IMG/VR virus record: IMGVR_UViG_3300037586_004130
Span: 1 to 27,156 of that record
Length of the DNA: 27,156 nt
Source: a virus
Direction: 5' to 3' (one strand)
Shown piece by piece: positions 1 to 7,295 of the stretch. The notes under the pieces are model-generated. The model was not told where the DNA came from and ran no database searches. It saw only the letters and a program-made list of their open reading frames with translations. The position numbers and the translations under genes are program-made. Every line of letters begins with the position of its first letter. Position 1 is the stretch's first letter.

Positions 1-117
1 CAACGACAAGTGTCCATCGATCGGGGTGACTCCATAGCTTTCTAGCAGGCACTGGACGTCTCGGTCGAGTTGGGCGCCTTCTGTAAACTGGCGCCAGTTT
101 TCCATTATAAGTTGCAT
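1..117 (-). CDS. Partial protein with LIME-type N-terminal tag (3' end outside window)
   Basis: Only the first 39 codons are visible; the frame is open to the window edge. The start is the ATG at 115-117, preceded by an in-frame GTG at 118-120. The N-terminus MQLIMENWRQF closely matches the starts of two other proteins here: MKLIMEGWRDFL at 6158, and residues 12-21 (LITEGWRRFL) of the protein at 710. The rest of the visible part (EGAQLDRDVQCLLESYG and onward) is not recognised. There is no Shine-Dalgarno sequence in the few bases between the upstream ACTACTTATAA motif and the ATG, as at 6158. The [I]-x-E triplet in the tag is what T4-type prohead proteases cut, so a packaged head protein is one possibility, but this is inference. 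That it is a gene is fairly sure; its function is unknown. Confidence 0.7.
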   Translation of the reverse strand, partial: MQLIMENWRQFTEGAQLDRDVQCLLESYGVTPIDGHLSL

Positions 118-131
118 CACTTATAAGTAGT
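91..131 (-). repeat. 41-nt start cassette, copy A (second copy at 6132-6172)
   Basis: This stretch and 6132-6172 match at 37 of 41 positions. It covers the ACTAYTTATAA motif, the GTGATG start and the first nine or so codons of the tagged proteins. The match includes third codon positions and the non-coding bases before the ATG, so it is more than protein-level similarity. It may be a recently copied cassette or a constrained promoter/start element. Confidence 0.75.
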
Positions 132-149
132 CTAACTATCCGATAAGAT
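121..149. repeat. 29-nt direct repeat, copy A (copy B at 732-760)
   Basis: On the plus strand this reads TTATAAGTAGTCTAACTATC followed by CGATAAGAT. It matches 732-760 at 28 of 29 bases; the one difference is G versus A in the TATAARTAG part. Copy B includes the stop codon and last four sense codons of the groES-like gene, while copy A is wholly non-coding, downstream of the 174-710 gene. Copy A therefore looks like a duplicated gene end plus spacer. Each copy lies directly upstream of a gene for a tagged protein. Confidence 0.85.
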
Positions 150-173
150 CCCAAAGAGATTAGTTGGAGTTTA

Positions 174-710
174 TTATTCGCCCTGAGTTACGCCGGCTGT
201 TTTTTGCACCTTGTACAGGGACTTTTCGAGTTGGGTGATTGTATCGCCGTGGCTCCCACCGCCGGCGATAGAAGCCATAGCCTCAAGATCAAGTGTTTCT
301 GGCATTTCATCCCAGCCGATCATCTTCCACTTGCTGTCCCAACTCTCCTTTTCTCCTGGGCCCAACTGCCTAACCTGAAGAGCGGCCTTTTCCAGTGCTT
401 TATTCAGAGCTGGCAGGAGGGCCTCGGCCCATTTATCGCCGGCTTGAAGAATCTCATCATTGCGGGGAAGAGCCTGCGTCAATTCCGAAAGTTGCGCTTC
501 TTCCAGGCGCCGTCGAAAATTAAGAAGTCGCATGCTATTAAGCGCTTGCTTGGCTGCTGCATGGTCTCCACTATGTATTGCGCGCTTCGCGCTGTCGAGA
601 GCGCTGTTCCATGGGCTCGCTGGGTCACCGCCGGGGACACCCTCATTCAAAAACCTTCGCCAACCTTCTGTTATCAGTTGCTGTTGCTTATAACTTGACC
701 ATTTGTTCAT
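174..710 (-). CDS. Unassigned 178-aa protein with internal LITE tag
   Basis: The start is the ATG at 708-710, with GGGAG about seven bases upstream; the GTG just before it lies between this SD and the ATG and is the weaker choice. The predicted protein is 178 aa. Residues 12-21 are LITEGWRRFL, the same tag as in the proteins starting at 117 and 6158, here behind an 11-residue leader. The remainder is charged and mainly helical in appearance: an Ala/Arg-rich part at about 38-75, then a Lys/Glu-rich part around 90-120, then a Gly-rich IAGGGSHG near 149. There is no signal peptide or membrane segment. It sits between the groES-like gene and another tagged gene, flanked by a 29-nt repeat on each side. 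I do not recognise a family. The tag resembles T4 Alt, which as I recall begins MELITE and is cut after that Glu, so an internal head protein is conceivable. Confidence 0.65.
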   Translation of the reverse strand: MNKWSSYKQQQLITEGWRRFLNEGVPGGDPASPWNSALDSAKRAIHSGDHAAAKQALNSMRLLNFRRRLEEAQLSELTQALPRNDEILQAGDKWAEALLPALNKALEKAALQVRQLGPGEKESWDSKWKMIGWDEMPETLDLEAMASIAGGGSHGDTITQLEKSLYKVQKTAGVTQGE

Positions 711-731
711 CACTACTCTCCCGTGGGTGTA

Positions 732-760
732 TTATAAATAGTCTAACTATCCGATAAGAT
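732..760. repeat. 29-nt direct repeat, copy B
   Basis: Partner of 121-149 (28 of 29 bases identical). On the minus strand it begins in the last codons of the groES-like gene, runs through its TAG stop (743-745), and ends with ACTATTTATAA in the gap before the 174-710 gene. Confidence 0.85.
733..742 (-). promoter_or_regulatory. Candidate phage promoter, ACTATTTATA
   Basis: Minus-strand ACTATTTATA lies about 20-30 bases before the ATG at 710, with the SD GGGAG in between. If TATTTA acts as a -10-like box, the transcript would start about seven bases downstream and carry a short leader with that SD. The same core occurs at 6163-6172, 20956-20965 and, as ACTATTTA, twice at 25590-25607. Recurrence in gaps is the only evidence. 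Confidence 0.35.
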
Positions 761-1021
761 ACCTATCACATGGTTTTCTTTAATGACCGTGAAGGTTTCG
801 CCGTTGTGCTGAACGTCACGGAGCATGTGTGCTTCCACAACAAGTTGCAATCCGGTGCCCCATAGGGTTCCCGATTCGCCCGAGCAGTTGATTACCTCAA
901 CCACCGCGAACGGACTTTCTACTGCGCGGTAATCCTGGGGCAACAGAATACCGCTGTCTTCTGTGTCTGTGTCCTCAACGGTTCGTACCGAGAGGTAGTT
1001 ATTAACTGGTGTAAATGTCAT
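743..1021 (-). CDS. groES: GroES-like co-chaperonin (gp31-type role)
   Basis: The 92-aa product has the size and layout of a 10-kDa chaperonin. An N-terminal strand (TPVNNYLSVRTV) leads into an acidic loop with SGILLPQD; I25-L27 match the hydrophobic tripeptide of the GroES mobile loop that docks onto GroEL. The C-terminal part, FTVIKENHVIGIL, matches the family's closing strand (LVMREDDILAIL in typical GroES). A phage co-chaperonin such as T4 gp31 works with host GroEL to fold the major capsid protein; no GroEL-like gene is in the window, so use of host GroEL is inferred. AAGGA sits upstream of the ATG. It follows the ribonucleotide reductase gene by 12 bases and is probably co-transcribed with it. 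Its TAG stop lies inside a 29-nt repeat. Confidence 0.75.
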   Translation of the reverse strand: MTFTPVNNYLSVRTVEDTDTEDSGILLPQDYRAVESPFAVVEVINCSGESGTLWGTGLQLVVEAHMLRDVQHNGETFTVIKENHVIGILSDS

Positions 1022-1033
1022 TTGTTTTCCTTT

Positions 1034-3499
1034 CTATCCACACTTTGCAAAGCCGCAGTTCCTACAGGTCACGCAGCCTTCCACATAAATAAGGCCTTCA
1101 GTTTCACATTCCGAACAAGTCTTCTCGGTAGCGGTTTGGCCATCCGGAATGTAGTTCTTCAAAATACGAGCAATACACTTAGCGAAACTAAACATATCAC
1201 TATCGCGGTCCTTTTGCAATTGTTCAACGGAGTACTGAATATTTGCTCCGTGACGCAATCCGAGAGATATAATCCGCGTAAAGGCCGAATGGTTGGGGTT
1301 GTCGAACGCCTTCACCAAATCTTTGATAATTATGGTATCACCGTTCTTCCCAACTTTCAAGTCATAAACAGAATTCATGGTCTTCCGAGAATTCTTAACA
1401 AGAATTCCCTCCACCTTATCGCGAGGGATTTCAATTAAATTAGAAAGCCCCCCCATCACCTCGTAGGGCTTGCCATTCATAAGCCCCACTACAATAATCC
1501 ATTTCTCCCCTTGAATGGTGGTATGATGAATATTGCAGGCCAGCTCGCGAGGGCGCTTGGGAGCGCGATGCTGGGGGAATCCTCTATCCCCACTCTTCTC
1601 GCTAAGGAGAACCCCAGAACGCGACCCATCTACATAAACCGTGAGCCCTTTAAGGCCTTGTCGCCACCCCTCCATGTAAAGGTCCCCTACCACCGACGGC
1701 ACAGTATCCCTCGGCAGATTGATTGTAGAACTGATGCTGTGGTCAATATTTTGTTGAATTACCGACTGGACTGCAATACGTTGTTGCCAGTCAATACTGT
1801 CCGACTCAACAAAAAATGCGGGAAGGGTACCGGCATCTTTAAAAGGCTGCCAAGCAAGCCACGCCCGCACGTTATGATGGTGTACTTTATACTCCACCCA
1901 GCGATCTCCCATTTCATCGACGTGATCAGCTTTAGTATCTTGTTCATCGTGGGACAGTTTGCGCCGGCGCGTATAGGTGTTGCGAAAAACCGGTTCGAGA
2001 CCTGACGAGGTCTGGGACATGATGGAAACAGATCCGGTGGGCGCGTTCGTCAAAATAGAAATGTTACGGCGCCCGTGTTGGGCGATAAGGGCCTTGAGTT
2101 CATCCGGCAGGCGCTGAATAAACTCATTGTTTTCCTCGGCATTCCAGTCAAAGGCTGGAAATGCGCCGCGTTCCTGGGCAAGATAAACGCTTTCTTCGTA
2201 GGCCGTATCCCGTAAGGTGCGATAGATTTGTTCAATGATTACAAGAGCCTCACTGCTATCATAGGCTAGATTTAAACATGCCAGCGCATCCGCCAGTCCA
2301 TGGGTGCCCAAACCCGTTCGGCGGCCGTGCTGAGCTGCATTATAAAGCTTTGTCCACAGCTCTTTTTCATCGTCACTGTCAGCAACATGACGAATGTTTT
2401 CTAACTTTTCTAACTCCAGTTCTACCAAATCATCAGATAGGCGCATCCCCACCGCCGCTACTTCTTTAAGTTTCGTAAAGTCAAACTCTGCATTTTTTTC
2501 AAAAGAATTATTTACAAGGCTCTTTAAATTCAAAGACACAAGCCTACAGCTATCGTAAGCCGAAAGAGGAATTTCTCCGCATGGGTTGGTGGTCTTCGTC
2601 TTAAAGTCCTCGTACTCATGAGCCGGTAAGTTCTTGATAATATTGTCCCACATAAGCAAGCCGGGCTCGGCGGTGTGCGTGGCCGAATCAATTAAAGTCT
2701 TCCACAGTTCTGCAGCATCAACCTCGGAAGTATACTCCGGGTTCTCTACATCTACAGGAAACTGCAGCGTAAACATTTCCTTGTTCTCAACCGCCTCCAT
2801 AAAAGCATCAGTTATTTTCACTGATACGTTGGCGCCGGTCACCTTAGTAAGGTCTCTTTTCATAGTAATAAACTTTTCTATATCCGGGTGCCGGATGTCG
2901 AGTGAGACCATTAAGGCGCCGCGGCGACCATTCTGTCCAATCATCCGACAGACATAGGAGTAAAAATCAGCAAAGCTCCAAGCGCCAGTAGTAGTCCGAG
3001 CAGAGTTGTTAACGGGAGCGCCCTCGGGACGCAGATCAGAAATATCAAGCCCAACACCACAGCGACGTTTAAACAAGTTAGCAAGGTCTTTGCCAGCATC
3101 CATAATGGACGAAACACTGTCCTGGGGGTTGTCGACAACAACACAATTAGAGAGAGATACATTAACATGGTTATTTCCTATTCCCATCATGGGCGAACCC
3201 TGCGGGACAATATATTTAAAATCTTTCAAAAACGAATAAATTTCATCTTCAGAGAGGTGAGGGCCTGCGCGGTGTGCATAAGTGTTGCCCGCTACGGGGC
3301 CCGTGTGGTCTGTCTCAAACTGAGCTTCAATCCGTGCAAACTCTTTAGCCATGCGGCGGTGCATGTCAGCCGGGGTTTTTTCCATAAAATTCCCCTTTTT
3401 GTCTCGCAAACAATACTTTGTCATGAAGACATTGGTCGCAAGCTCATCCCCATTAAAATAGTTGAGAGTCGCCCCTCTCACTTCGCTTTCGTCAAACAT
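1034..3499 (-). CDS. nrdJ: Class II (B12-dependent) ribonucleotide reductase
   Basis: The 821-aa enzyme would reduce ribonucleotides to deoxyribonucleotides with adenosylcobalamin as radical source. Visible signatures: C119 in SLSNCVV, first cysteine of the active-site redox pair; NPCGEIPL at 305-312 with radical cysteine C307 and partners N305 and E309; C318 in DSCRLVSLNL as second redox cysteine; and the phosphate-binding NAPTGSVS loop at 485-492. The C-terminus carries CSEC (795-798) and CVTCRNC (809-815) plus C820, the zinc-ribbon and re-reducing tail usual in NrdJ. Length and motifs indicate a complete single-chain enzyme. The SD GGGAGG lies inside the end of the helicase gene, only a few bases upstream, so the two are translationally close. 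Class II enzymes need no oxygen and no small subunit, but depend on cobalamin from the host. Confidence is high. Confidence 0.95.
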   Translation of the reverse strand: MFDESEVRGATLNYFNGDELATNVFMTKYCLRDKKGNFMEKTPADMHRRMAKEFARIEAQFETDHTGPVAGNTYAHRAGPHLSEDEIYSFLKDFKYIVPQGSPMMGIGNNHVNVSLSNCVVVDNPQDSVSSIMDAGKDLANLFKRRCGVGLDISDLRPEGAPVNNSARTTTGAWSFADFYSYVCRMIGQNGRRGALMVSLDIRHPDIEKFITMKRDLTKVTGANVSVKITDAFMEAVENKEMFTLQFPVDVENPEYTSEVDAAELWKTLIDSATHTAEPGLLMWDNIIKNLPAHEYEDFKTKTTNPCGEIPLSAYDSCRLVSLNLKSLVNNSFEKNAEFDFTKLKEVAAVGMRLSDDLVELELEKLENIRHVADSDDEKELWTKLYNAAQHGRRTGLGTHGLADALACLNLAYDSSEALVIIEQIYRTLRDTAYEESVYLAQERGAFPAFDWNAEENNEFIQRLPDELKALIAQHGRRNISILTNAPTGSVSIMSQTSSGLEPVFRNTYTRRRKLSHDEQDTKADHVDEMGDRWVEYKVHHHNVRAWLAWQPFKDAGTLPAFFVESDSIDWQQRIAVQSVIQQNIDHSISSTINLPRDTVPSVVGDLYMEGWRQGLKGLTVYVDGSRSGVLLSEKSGDRGFPQHRAPKRPRELACNIHHTTIQGEKWIIVVGLMNGKPYEVMGGLSNLIEIPRDKVEGILVKNSRKTMNSVYDLKVGKNGDTIIIKDLVKAFDNPNHSAFTRIISLGLRHGANIQYSVEQLQKDRDSDMFSFAKCIARILKNYIPDGQTATEKTCSECETEGLIYVEGCVTCRNCGFAKCG

Positions 3500-3501
3500 G
3501 T

Positions 3502-4884
3502 CTAACCTCCCTTGTTCTGCTTAAATTTCTTATATTTTTCAAATAGATCTTCTTTTTGCTTCTTGGCGCTCACTTCAATAATTTCATCATCTTCTGAAGC
3601 TTCAAGAACCTTAATACAAACATTGGACGTGTCCATGAAAAGTGGGAACACGAGTCCATCAGGTCCATTTCTATTTTTAGCCACGAACACTCTCCCCCTA
3701 TTAGTCATTTTATCTTCTACTGTTCGTGATATAGTAAAAATAAAATCAGATACAAAGCACTTATTAAAGGCTTCTGAAATAGACTCCATTGTAATAACTT
3801 CGGCATTAAGGCCCGAACGATTAGTCTGGGATGCCGTCCACACCGGTACTTGATACTCGGTAGCGATAGCTCGGAGTTCCTCATAAATAGATTCCAACTC
3901 ATTGCGCTTCTCTTTAAGATAACGCAGAGGGCGTAGCAGATCGCCGTAGTCAATAAGAATCATATCTACTACAGTATTACGCATTTTAAGTTTTTCTAAA
4001 TGATTTCGAATCGTCTGTGTGGTGGCTGTTTTCGTAGGATACTCTTTAACAATTAATTTACCTTCAATGTCCTGTACCTCTTCGTAAATCTTTTCTTTGA
4101 AGGCCACCAAATTTTGGAGGGGAATTTGCGTAAGACAGGAATCATAGCGAGAAGCCACTACAGTATCTTGGAGTTCCAAAGTATAATGAACAACCGTTTT
4201 CCCTTGCTTGAGTGCTTCAGTTCCCAAGTGGACCAGAGCCATGCTCTTGCCTGCACCAGTAGGCGCTATAACCACCCCAAGTTCTTTTTGTCCCAAGCCC
4301 CCTTTACACAGATCGTCAATCAAATCCCACCCCGTACTGATGGGGTTGCGAAATCGCGGCTTAAAACGTTCTTCAAAGTCTTTCTTATAATCATAGCCCT
4401 CATCACCATTAATGCCGAGCTTTAAAGAATCATTAATGACCTGAGAAATTTCATCAAAGGATGAAGTCTGGAGTAACTGAATAGACTTTACCATTGCTGA
4501 CTTTAGGTTCTGCTTCTTACAGAAATCTAGGGAAGTATCTTTTATATACTCCATGTCGCTTAAGTCGGTCACCTGACTACGCACGTAAAACTCTCGTACC
4601 TGCTTGGCGGTAAGCTCATTTTCATTATCGAGCTCTGATCGAAGTATGGTTTTCATAATATCGCGCGACGGATGAACGCCATATTTCTTCCGATAGTTAA
4701 AAATTTTATTCAAGAAGAGTTTAAGATAATTAAGTTCCAAGAATCCTACATCGAGTACCTCTTCAATTTGATCGGCGAATGAGCGATCATCTAAAATTAC
4801 CATGCAAAGCTTTTCCTGGAAGGTCTTGCCGTACTTGGAAAAGTTTACAGAGTCGCTCTTAATTTTCATCGCCCGTGTCACCAT
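3502..4884 (-). CDS. Replicative DNA helicase, DnaB / T4 gp41 type
   Basis: The 460-aa protein fits a ring-shaped 5'-3' replicative helicase. A helical N-terminal domain of about 175 residues precedes a RecA-fold motor. Walker A is APTGAGKS at 207-214 and Walker B is MILIDYGD at 308-315. SQTNRSG at 352-358 and AKNRNGPDG at 402-410 match the sensor and arginine-finger loops of DnaB-type helicases. A lysine-rich tail (about 441-460) may be flexible. Start choice: the ATG at 4884 has GGGTGAG very close upstream, whereas Met6 (ATG at 4869) has GGTGACA at better spacing, so the true start may be six codons in. It lies between the flap exonuclease and nrdJ with gaps of six and two bases. No primase is visible in the window. 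Confidence 0.9.
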   Translation of the reverse strand: MVTRAMKIKSDSVNFSKYGKTFQEKLCMVILDDRSFADQIEEVLDVGFLELNYLKLFLNKIFNYRKKYGVHPSRDIMKTILRSELDNENELTAKQVREFYVRSQVTDLSDMEYIKDTSLDFCKKQNLKSAMVKSIQLLQTSSFDEISQVINDSLKLGINGDEGYDYKKDFEERFKPRFRNPISTGWDLIDDLCKGGLGQKELGVVIAPTGAGKSMALVHLGTEALKQGKTVVHYTLELQDTVVASRYDSCLTQIPLQNLVAFKEKIYEEVQDIEGKLIVKEYPTKTATTQTIRNHLEKLKMRNTVVDMILIDYGDLLRPLRYLKEKRNELESIYEELRAIATEYQVPVWTASQTNRSGLNAEVITMESISEAFNKCFVSDFIFTISRTVEDKMTNRGRVFVAKNRNGPDGLVFPLFMDTSNVCIKVLEASEDDEIIEVSAKKQKEDLFEKYKKFKQNKGG

Positions 4885-4890
4885 CTCACC

Positions 4891-5859
4891 CTACTTGTCT
4901 TGCAGCGGCCGTTCGGTACAAAACCGATTCATTGTGGCGTGTAGATCATCCCAGTTAAACACCCCAAACCCATCTTGATTCATCATGCGAATAACCTCGG
5001 TTTTATTATAATCGTATTCAAAATTATCCAGTGCATAGTGCACCTTGTCGCGGCACTGCAACGAGAGTGCGGGAGCGTAAAGTTGCATCAATTTATAGTT
5101 CTCTATAATTACATCTCTGTGAGCCAAAACGTTCGTGAAAAATTTGGCTTTAGAATCACTTTTGAGACAAAAATCAAAAATCTCCTGCAATGTCGCGTCC
5201 TTATCCTCTTTGAGAAATTTTAAGTTTTTTGAAATACTTTTCAAGCCTGCTCTAGGCACTCCTTTAAGATTGTCCGAGGGGTCCCCGGCAATAGCCCGGG
5301 CCATCGCAAAGTTGCGAGGATGGATATCAAAATCCTCCACAATGTTTAACTTGTTATGAACCTTCTTTTGGATGGGCCGAAACAATACTGTCTCATCATT
5401 ACACAATTGAATGAAATCCTTGTCACTCGACACAATTACCTTCTGCCAACCCTTGAACTGTTCGACTTGCGTAGCGTATGCTATTACGTCGTCGGCCTCT
5501 ACTTCATCAAAACGTAGTTGTACAACTGGTAACTCGTTGAGGTATTCCATCAGACGCAGTTGCTGCCACGCCATATTGGCTCGCTGCTGCTCATCAGTCA
5601 AATCGGTCTGTCGATTGACTCGAATGGGCTTGCGGCCGGCCTTATAGTTCTTATTTTGTTCTCGTCTCTTGCGGCTGCCGCCGGGGCCATCCCAGATAAT
5701 CATCACCGTGTCTGGCTTGATGTCGCGACACAGCTTCTGCAAGATGCCTAGGAAGCCTTTTAAGCCACCGATGGGCTGCCCGTGAGTAGACAGGCTCGGG
5801 TTGACGATAAACGCCCTGAAATAGGCGTTGAGAGCGTCAACGATCATTACTCTTTTCAT
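4891..5859 (-). CDS. 5'-3' exonuclease / flap endonuclease (T4 RNase H-like)
   Basis: The 322-aa protein has the FEN-family fold: D8 in MIVDALNAYFR, D57 in IIWDGPGG, the EADD cluster at 121-124, SSDKDF at 144-149 (D146, D148) and GDPSDN at 192-197, which together form the acidic metal site. GDPSDNLKGVPRAGLKSI (192-209) is the helix-hairpin-helix DNA-binding stretch. KRREQNKNYKAGRKP (64-78) matches the basic arch region. It should remove RNA primers and flaps during lagging-strand synthesis. This activity is fused to DNA polymerase I in bacteria; here the polymerase at 10235-11425 lacks it and this gene supplies it separately. AGGGG stands upstream of the ATG. The gap before the gene contains a strong hairpin at 5878-5910. 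Confidence 0.9.
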   Translation of the reverse strand: MKRVMIVDALNAYFRAFIVNPSLSTHGQPIGGLKGFLGILQKLCRDIKPDTVMIIWDGPGGSRKRREQNKNYKAGRKPIRVNRQTDLTDEQQRANMAWQQLRLMEYLNELPVVQLRFDEVEADDVIAYATQVEQFKGWQKVIVSSDKDFIQLCNDETVLFRPIQKKVHNKLNIVEDFDIHPRNFAMARAIAGDPSDNLKGVPRAGLKSISKNLKFLKEDKDATLQEIFDFCLKSDSKAKFFTNVLAHRDVIIENYKLMQLYAPALSLQCRDKVHYALDNFEYDYNKTEVIRMMNQDGFGVFNWDDLHATMNRFCTERPLQDK

Positions 5860-5877
5860 GTGTATCCCCTAACGTAT

Positions 5878-5910
5878 GAAGCTCCTATGAGTATACCTCA
5901 CAGGAGCTTC
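5878..5910. other. Strong intergenic hairpin upstream of the exonuclease gene
   Basis: The arms GAAGCTCCT and AGGAGCTTC pair over 9 bp. After one A-C mismatch, four more pairs (TGAG with CTCA) close a TATAC loop, giving a 13-bp hairpin. It fills most of the 71-base gap between the 5931-6158 gene and the exonuclease gene. On the minus strand no U-run follows, so it is not a classical intrinsic terminator. A processing site, mRNA-end protector or attenuator is possible. The minus-strand 3' arm ends about 18 bases before the ATG and so stays clear of the AGGGG SD. Confidence 0.7.
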
Positions 5911-5930
5911 GAAGTCAAGGGTTTAGTTTT

Positions 5931-6158
5931 TTATACTTTGATAAAATCTTCGTCGGCGCCTTTTTTCCAACCCTCTTCAAGGTCTTCCTCTAATTCAACT
6001 CGCTGTTTTACCATTACTTCGGCTTGTTTTCTTGTTAGGCCACCGCGAATCATTAAAGCTTTTACTACCGACGATGGTTCATCCTCTTCTTCTTCGGGCT
6101 TCGGCTTCTTGCGAGCCTTACCTAAAAAATCGCGCCAGCCTTCCATTATAAGTTTCAT
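5931..6158 (-). CDS. Small 75-aa protein with LIME N-terminal tag
   Basis: The start ATG is at 6156-6158; the GTG just before it is an alternative. The N-terminus MKLIMEGWRDFLGKARKK carries the tag shared with the proteins starting at 117 and 710. It continues with a charged linker KPKPEEEEDEP (18-28), a helix-rich middle (SSVVKALMIRGGLTRKQAE) and a Glu/Lys-rich end. In the middle part, GLTRKQAEVMVKQR could be a small helix-turn-helix or a simple coiled segment. No membrane segment is seen. There is no recognisable SD; the ACTATTTATAAGTG sequence sits directly before the ATG. The gene lies 15 bases after the recombinase stop. Family unknown. The I-M-E triplet fits the T4 prohead-protease rule [L/I]-x-E, so packaging into the head with removal of the first six residues is a testable guess. 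Confidence 0.7.
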   Translation of the reverse strand: MKLIMEGWRDFLGKARKKPKPEEEEDEPSSVVKALMIRGGLTRKQAEVMVKQRVELEEDLEEGWKKGADEDFIKV

Positions 6159-6172
6159 CACTTATAAATAGT
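6132..6172 (-). repeat. 41-nt start cassette, copy C (partner of 91-131)
   Basis: Matches 91-131 at 37 of 41 bases, spanning the putative promoter motif, the ATG and the codons for the LIME tag. See the entry at 91-131. Confidence 0.75.
6163..6172 (-). promoter_or_regulatory. Candidate phage promoter, ACTATTTATA, abutting a start codon
   Basis: Minus-strand ACTATTTATA is followed by AGTG and then the ATG at 6158. If TATTTA is a -10-like box, a start point six to seven bases downstream would fall on the A of the ATG and give a leaderless message. This would fit the missing SD. Function is inferred from recurrence only. Confidence 0.35.
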
Positions 6173-6173
6173 T

Positions 6174-7295
6174 CTATTCTTTATCTACGTCGTAGAAATC
6201 CTCAGCGCTGCCCTCGCGCGTGTCAAACTTACGAATGATCTCTTCATCCATAATCTCGAACACTCGGTTCTTGAACTTCTTGTCTTTAAGCTTTTCAATC
6301 CAATGGGCAGTCTGGAACTTCTCTTCTTTACCATCCTTATGGACCAGGGAGAACCAGGCGCCTGCTTGTTTAAGATTGTCGGAGCCCTTGATTGCTTCCA
6401 GCCAGCTCTCGGCATCTTGGATACCAACCTCGTCGGTACCCCAGAGAATCTTAAAGGCGCAGTTGCGCCCCTGTGTGCCGAAACGAGACTTCTCAAGTTT
6501 GACCTTCACCTCCGAGCCGATGCGGAAGCCGCTCTCGTCTTCGATGAAAGCAGACTTGGCCTTGCGTCCCGTAAGCCACACGCGCAGTGAATATACATAG
6601 TGCATGGCTTTCCCGCCGGGGGTGATGAAGGGGGTCGTCATTGCGACGATGCGAGCATTTGGTCCTTGGGGGATGTTGGTCTTCAACTGGTTGAGAACCA
6701 GGAAGGCTGACTTGGTATTTGCAATCGGGATGGTTAGTTTAGACATCCCCTTGGAGAGGATGCGCGCCTTCATTGCCATCGTGGACTGAGGATTGAAGTC
6801 CCCCTCCACATCTGTGATAGTTGGAGTCATGGCCAAGGAATCCCAGATGAACAGGGTTCTTTCTGCTCCTGACTTCAAAACGTTTTCAACAGTTTCTAGT
6901 ACATGTTCAACCGACTGTGCCTGAACATAGATAAGTTCGTTTATATCACACCCAGCGCGTTCAAGGAAGCCGGGGTCAATCGCCGATTCAGAATCCATAT
7001 AGATAACATTCATCCCCATCTTCTGGGCATTCCCTGCCGCCTGCGCGGCCATAAAAGATTTGCCGGTTGATTCCAGGCCAGCAATCTCCGTGAATTTGCC
7101 CACAGGAATACCAGCAAGCTGCCCCCTACAAACAATAGAGTCCAACCAGCGTGAACCCGTAGGAATCCATTCTTTTACTTCTGTGGGATTTGCTTGGTTT
7201 AAGTTGTGGGCAACTTCGAGTCCGGATGTTTTATTAATGAGGGTGCGAAGCCCGTCGATCGAAACTTTCCCCGCTTTTGATTTACTCTTTGCCAC
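6174..7295 (-). CDS. RecA/UvsX-family recombinase
   Basis: This RecA-fold protein of about 373 aa would drive strand exchange and recombination-dependent replication. Numbered from an upstream ATG at 7307, the motifs are Walker A GLESTGKS at 77-84, the catalytic-Glu region MDSESAID at 104-111, Walker B LFIWD at 152-156, and NQLKTNIP at 206-213, equivalent to the E. coli Gln194 allosteric switch. TPGGKAMHY (229-237) matches the L2-following TPGGxAL segment. I prefer the GTG at 7293-7295 as start, because GGAG lies six bases upstream and the ATG at 7307 has no SD. The choice changes only four residues. The first 13 bases overlap the 3' end of the small membrane-protein gene (7282-7443). The C-terminal part (about 300-377) is charged and less conserved. 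Confidence 0.93.
   Translation of the reverse strand: MAKSKSKAGKVSIDGLRTLINKTSGLEVAHNLNQANPTEVKEWIPTGSRWLDSIVCRGQLAGIPVGKFTEIAGLESTGKSFMAAQAAGNAQKMGMNVIYMDSESAIDPGFLERAGCDINELIYVQAQSVEHVLETVENVLKSGAERTLFIWDSLAMTPTITDVEGDFNPQSTMAMKARILSKGMSKLTIPIANTKSAFLVLNQLKTNIPQGPNARIVAMTTPFITPGGKAMHYVYSLRVWLTGRKAKSAFIEDESGFRIGSEVKVKLEKSRFGTQGRNCAFKILWGTDEVGIQDAESWLEAIKGSDNLKQAGAWFSLVHKDGKEEKFQTAHWIEKLKDKKFKNRVFEIMDEEIIRKFDTREGSAEDFYDVDKE

Noticed and set aside
6162-6171. Plus-strand TATAAATA resembling a T4 late promoter (also at 733 and 20956)
   Set aside because: It would drive transcription against all genes, and no plus-strand gene follows at any of these sites. The same motif read on the minus strand fits gene starts better.
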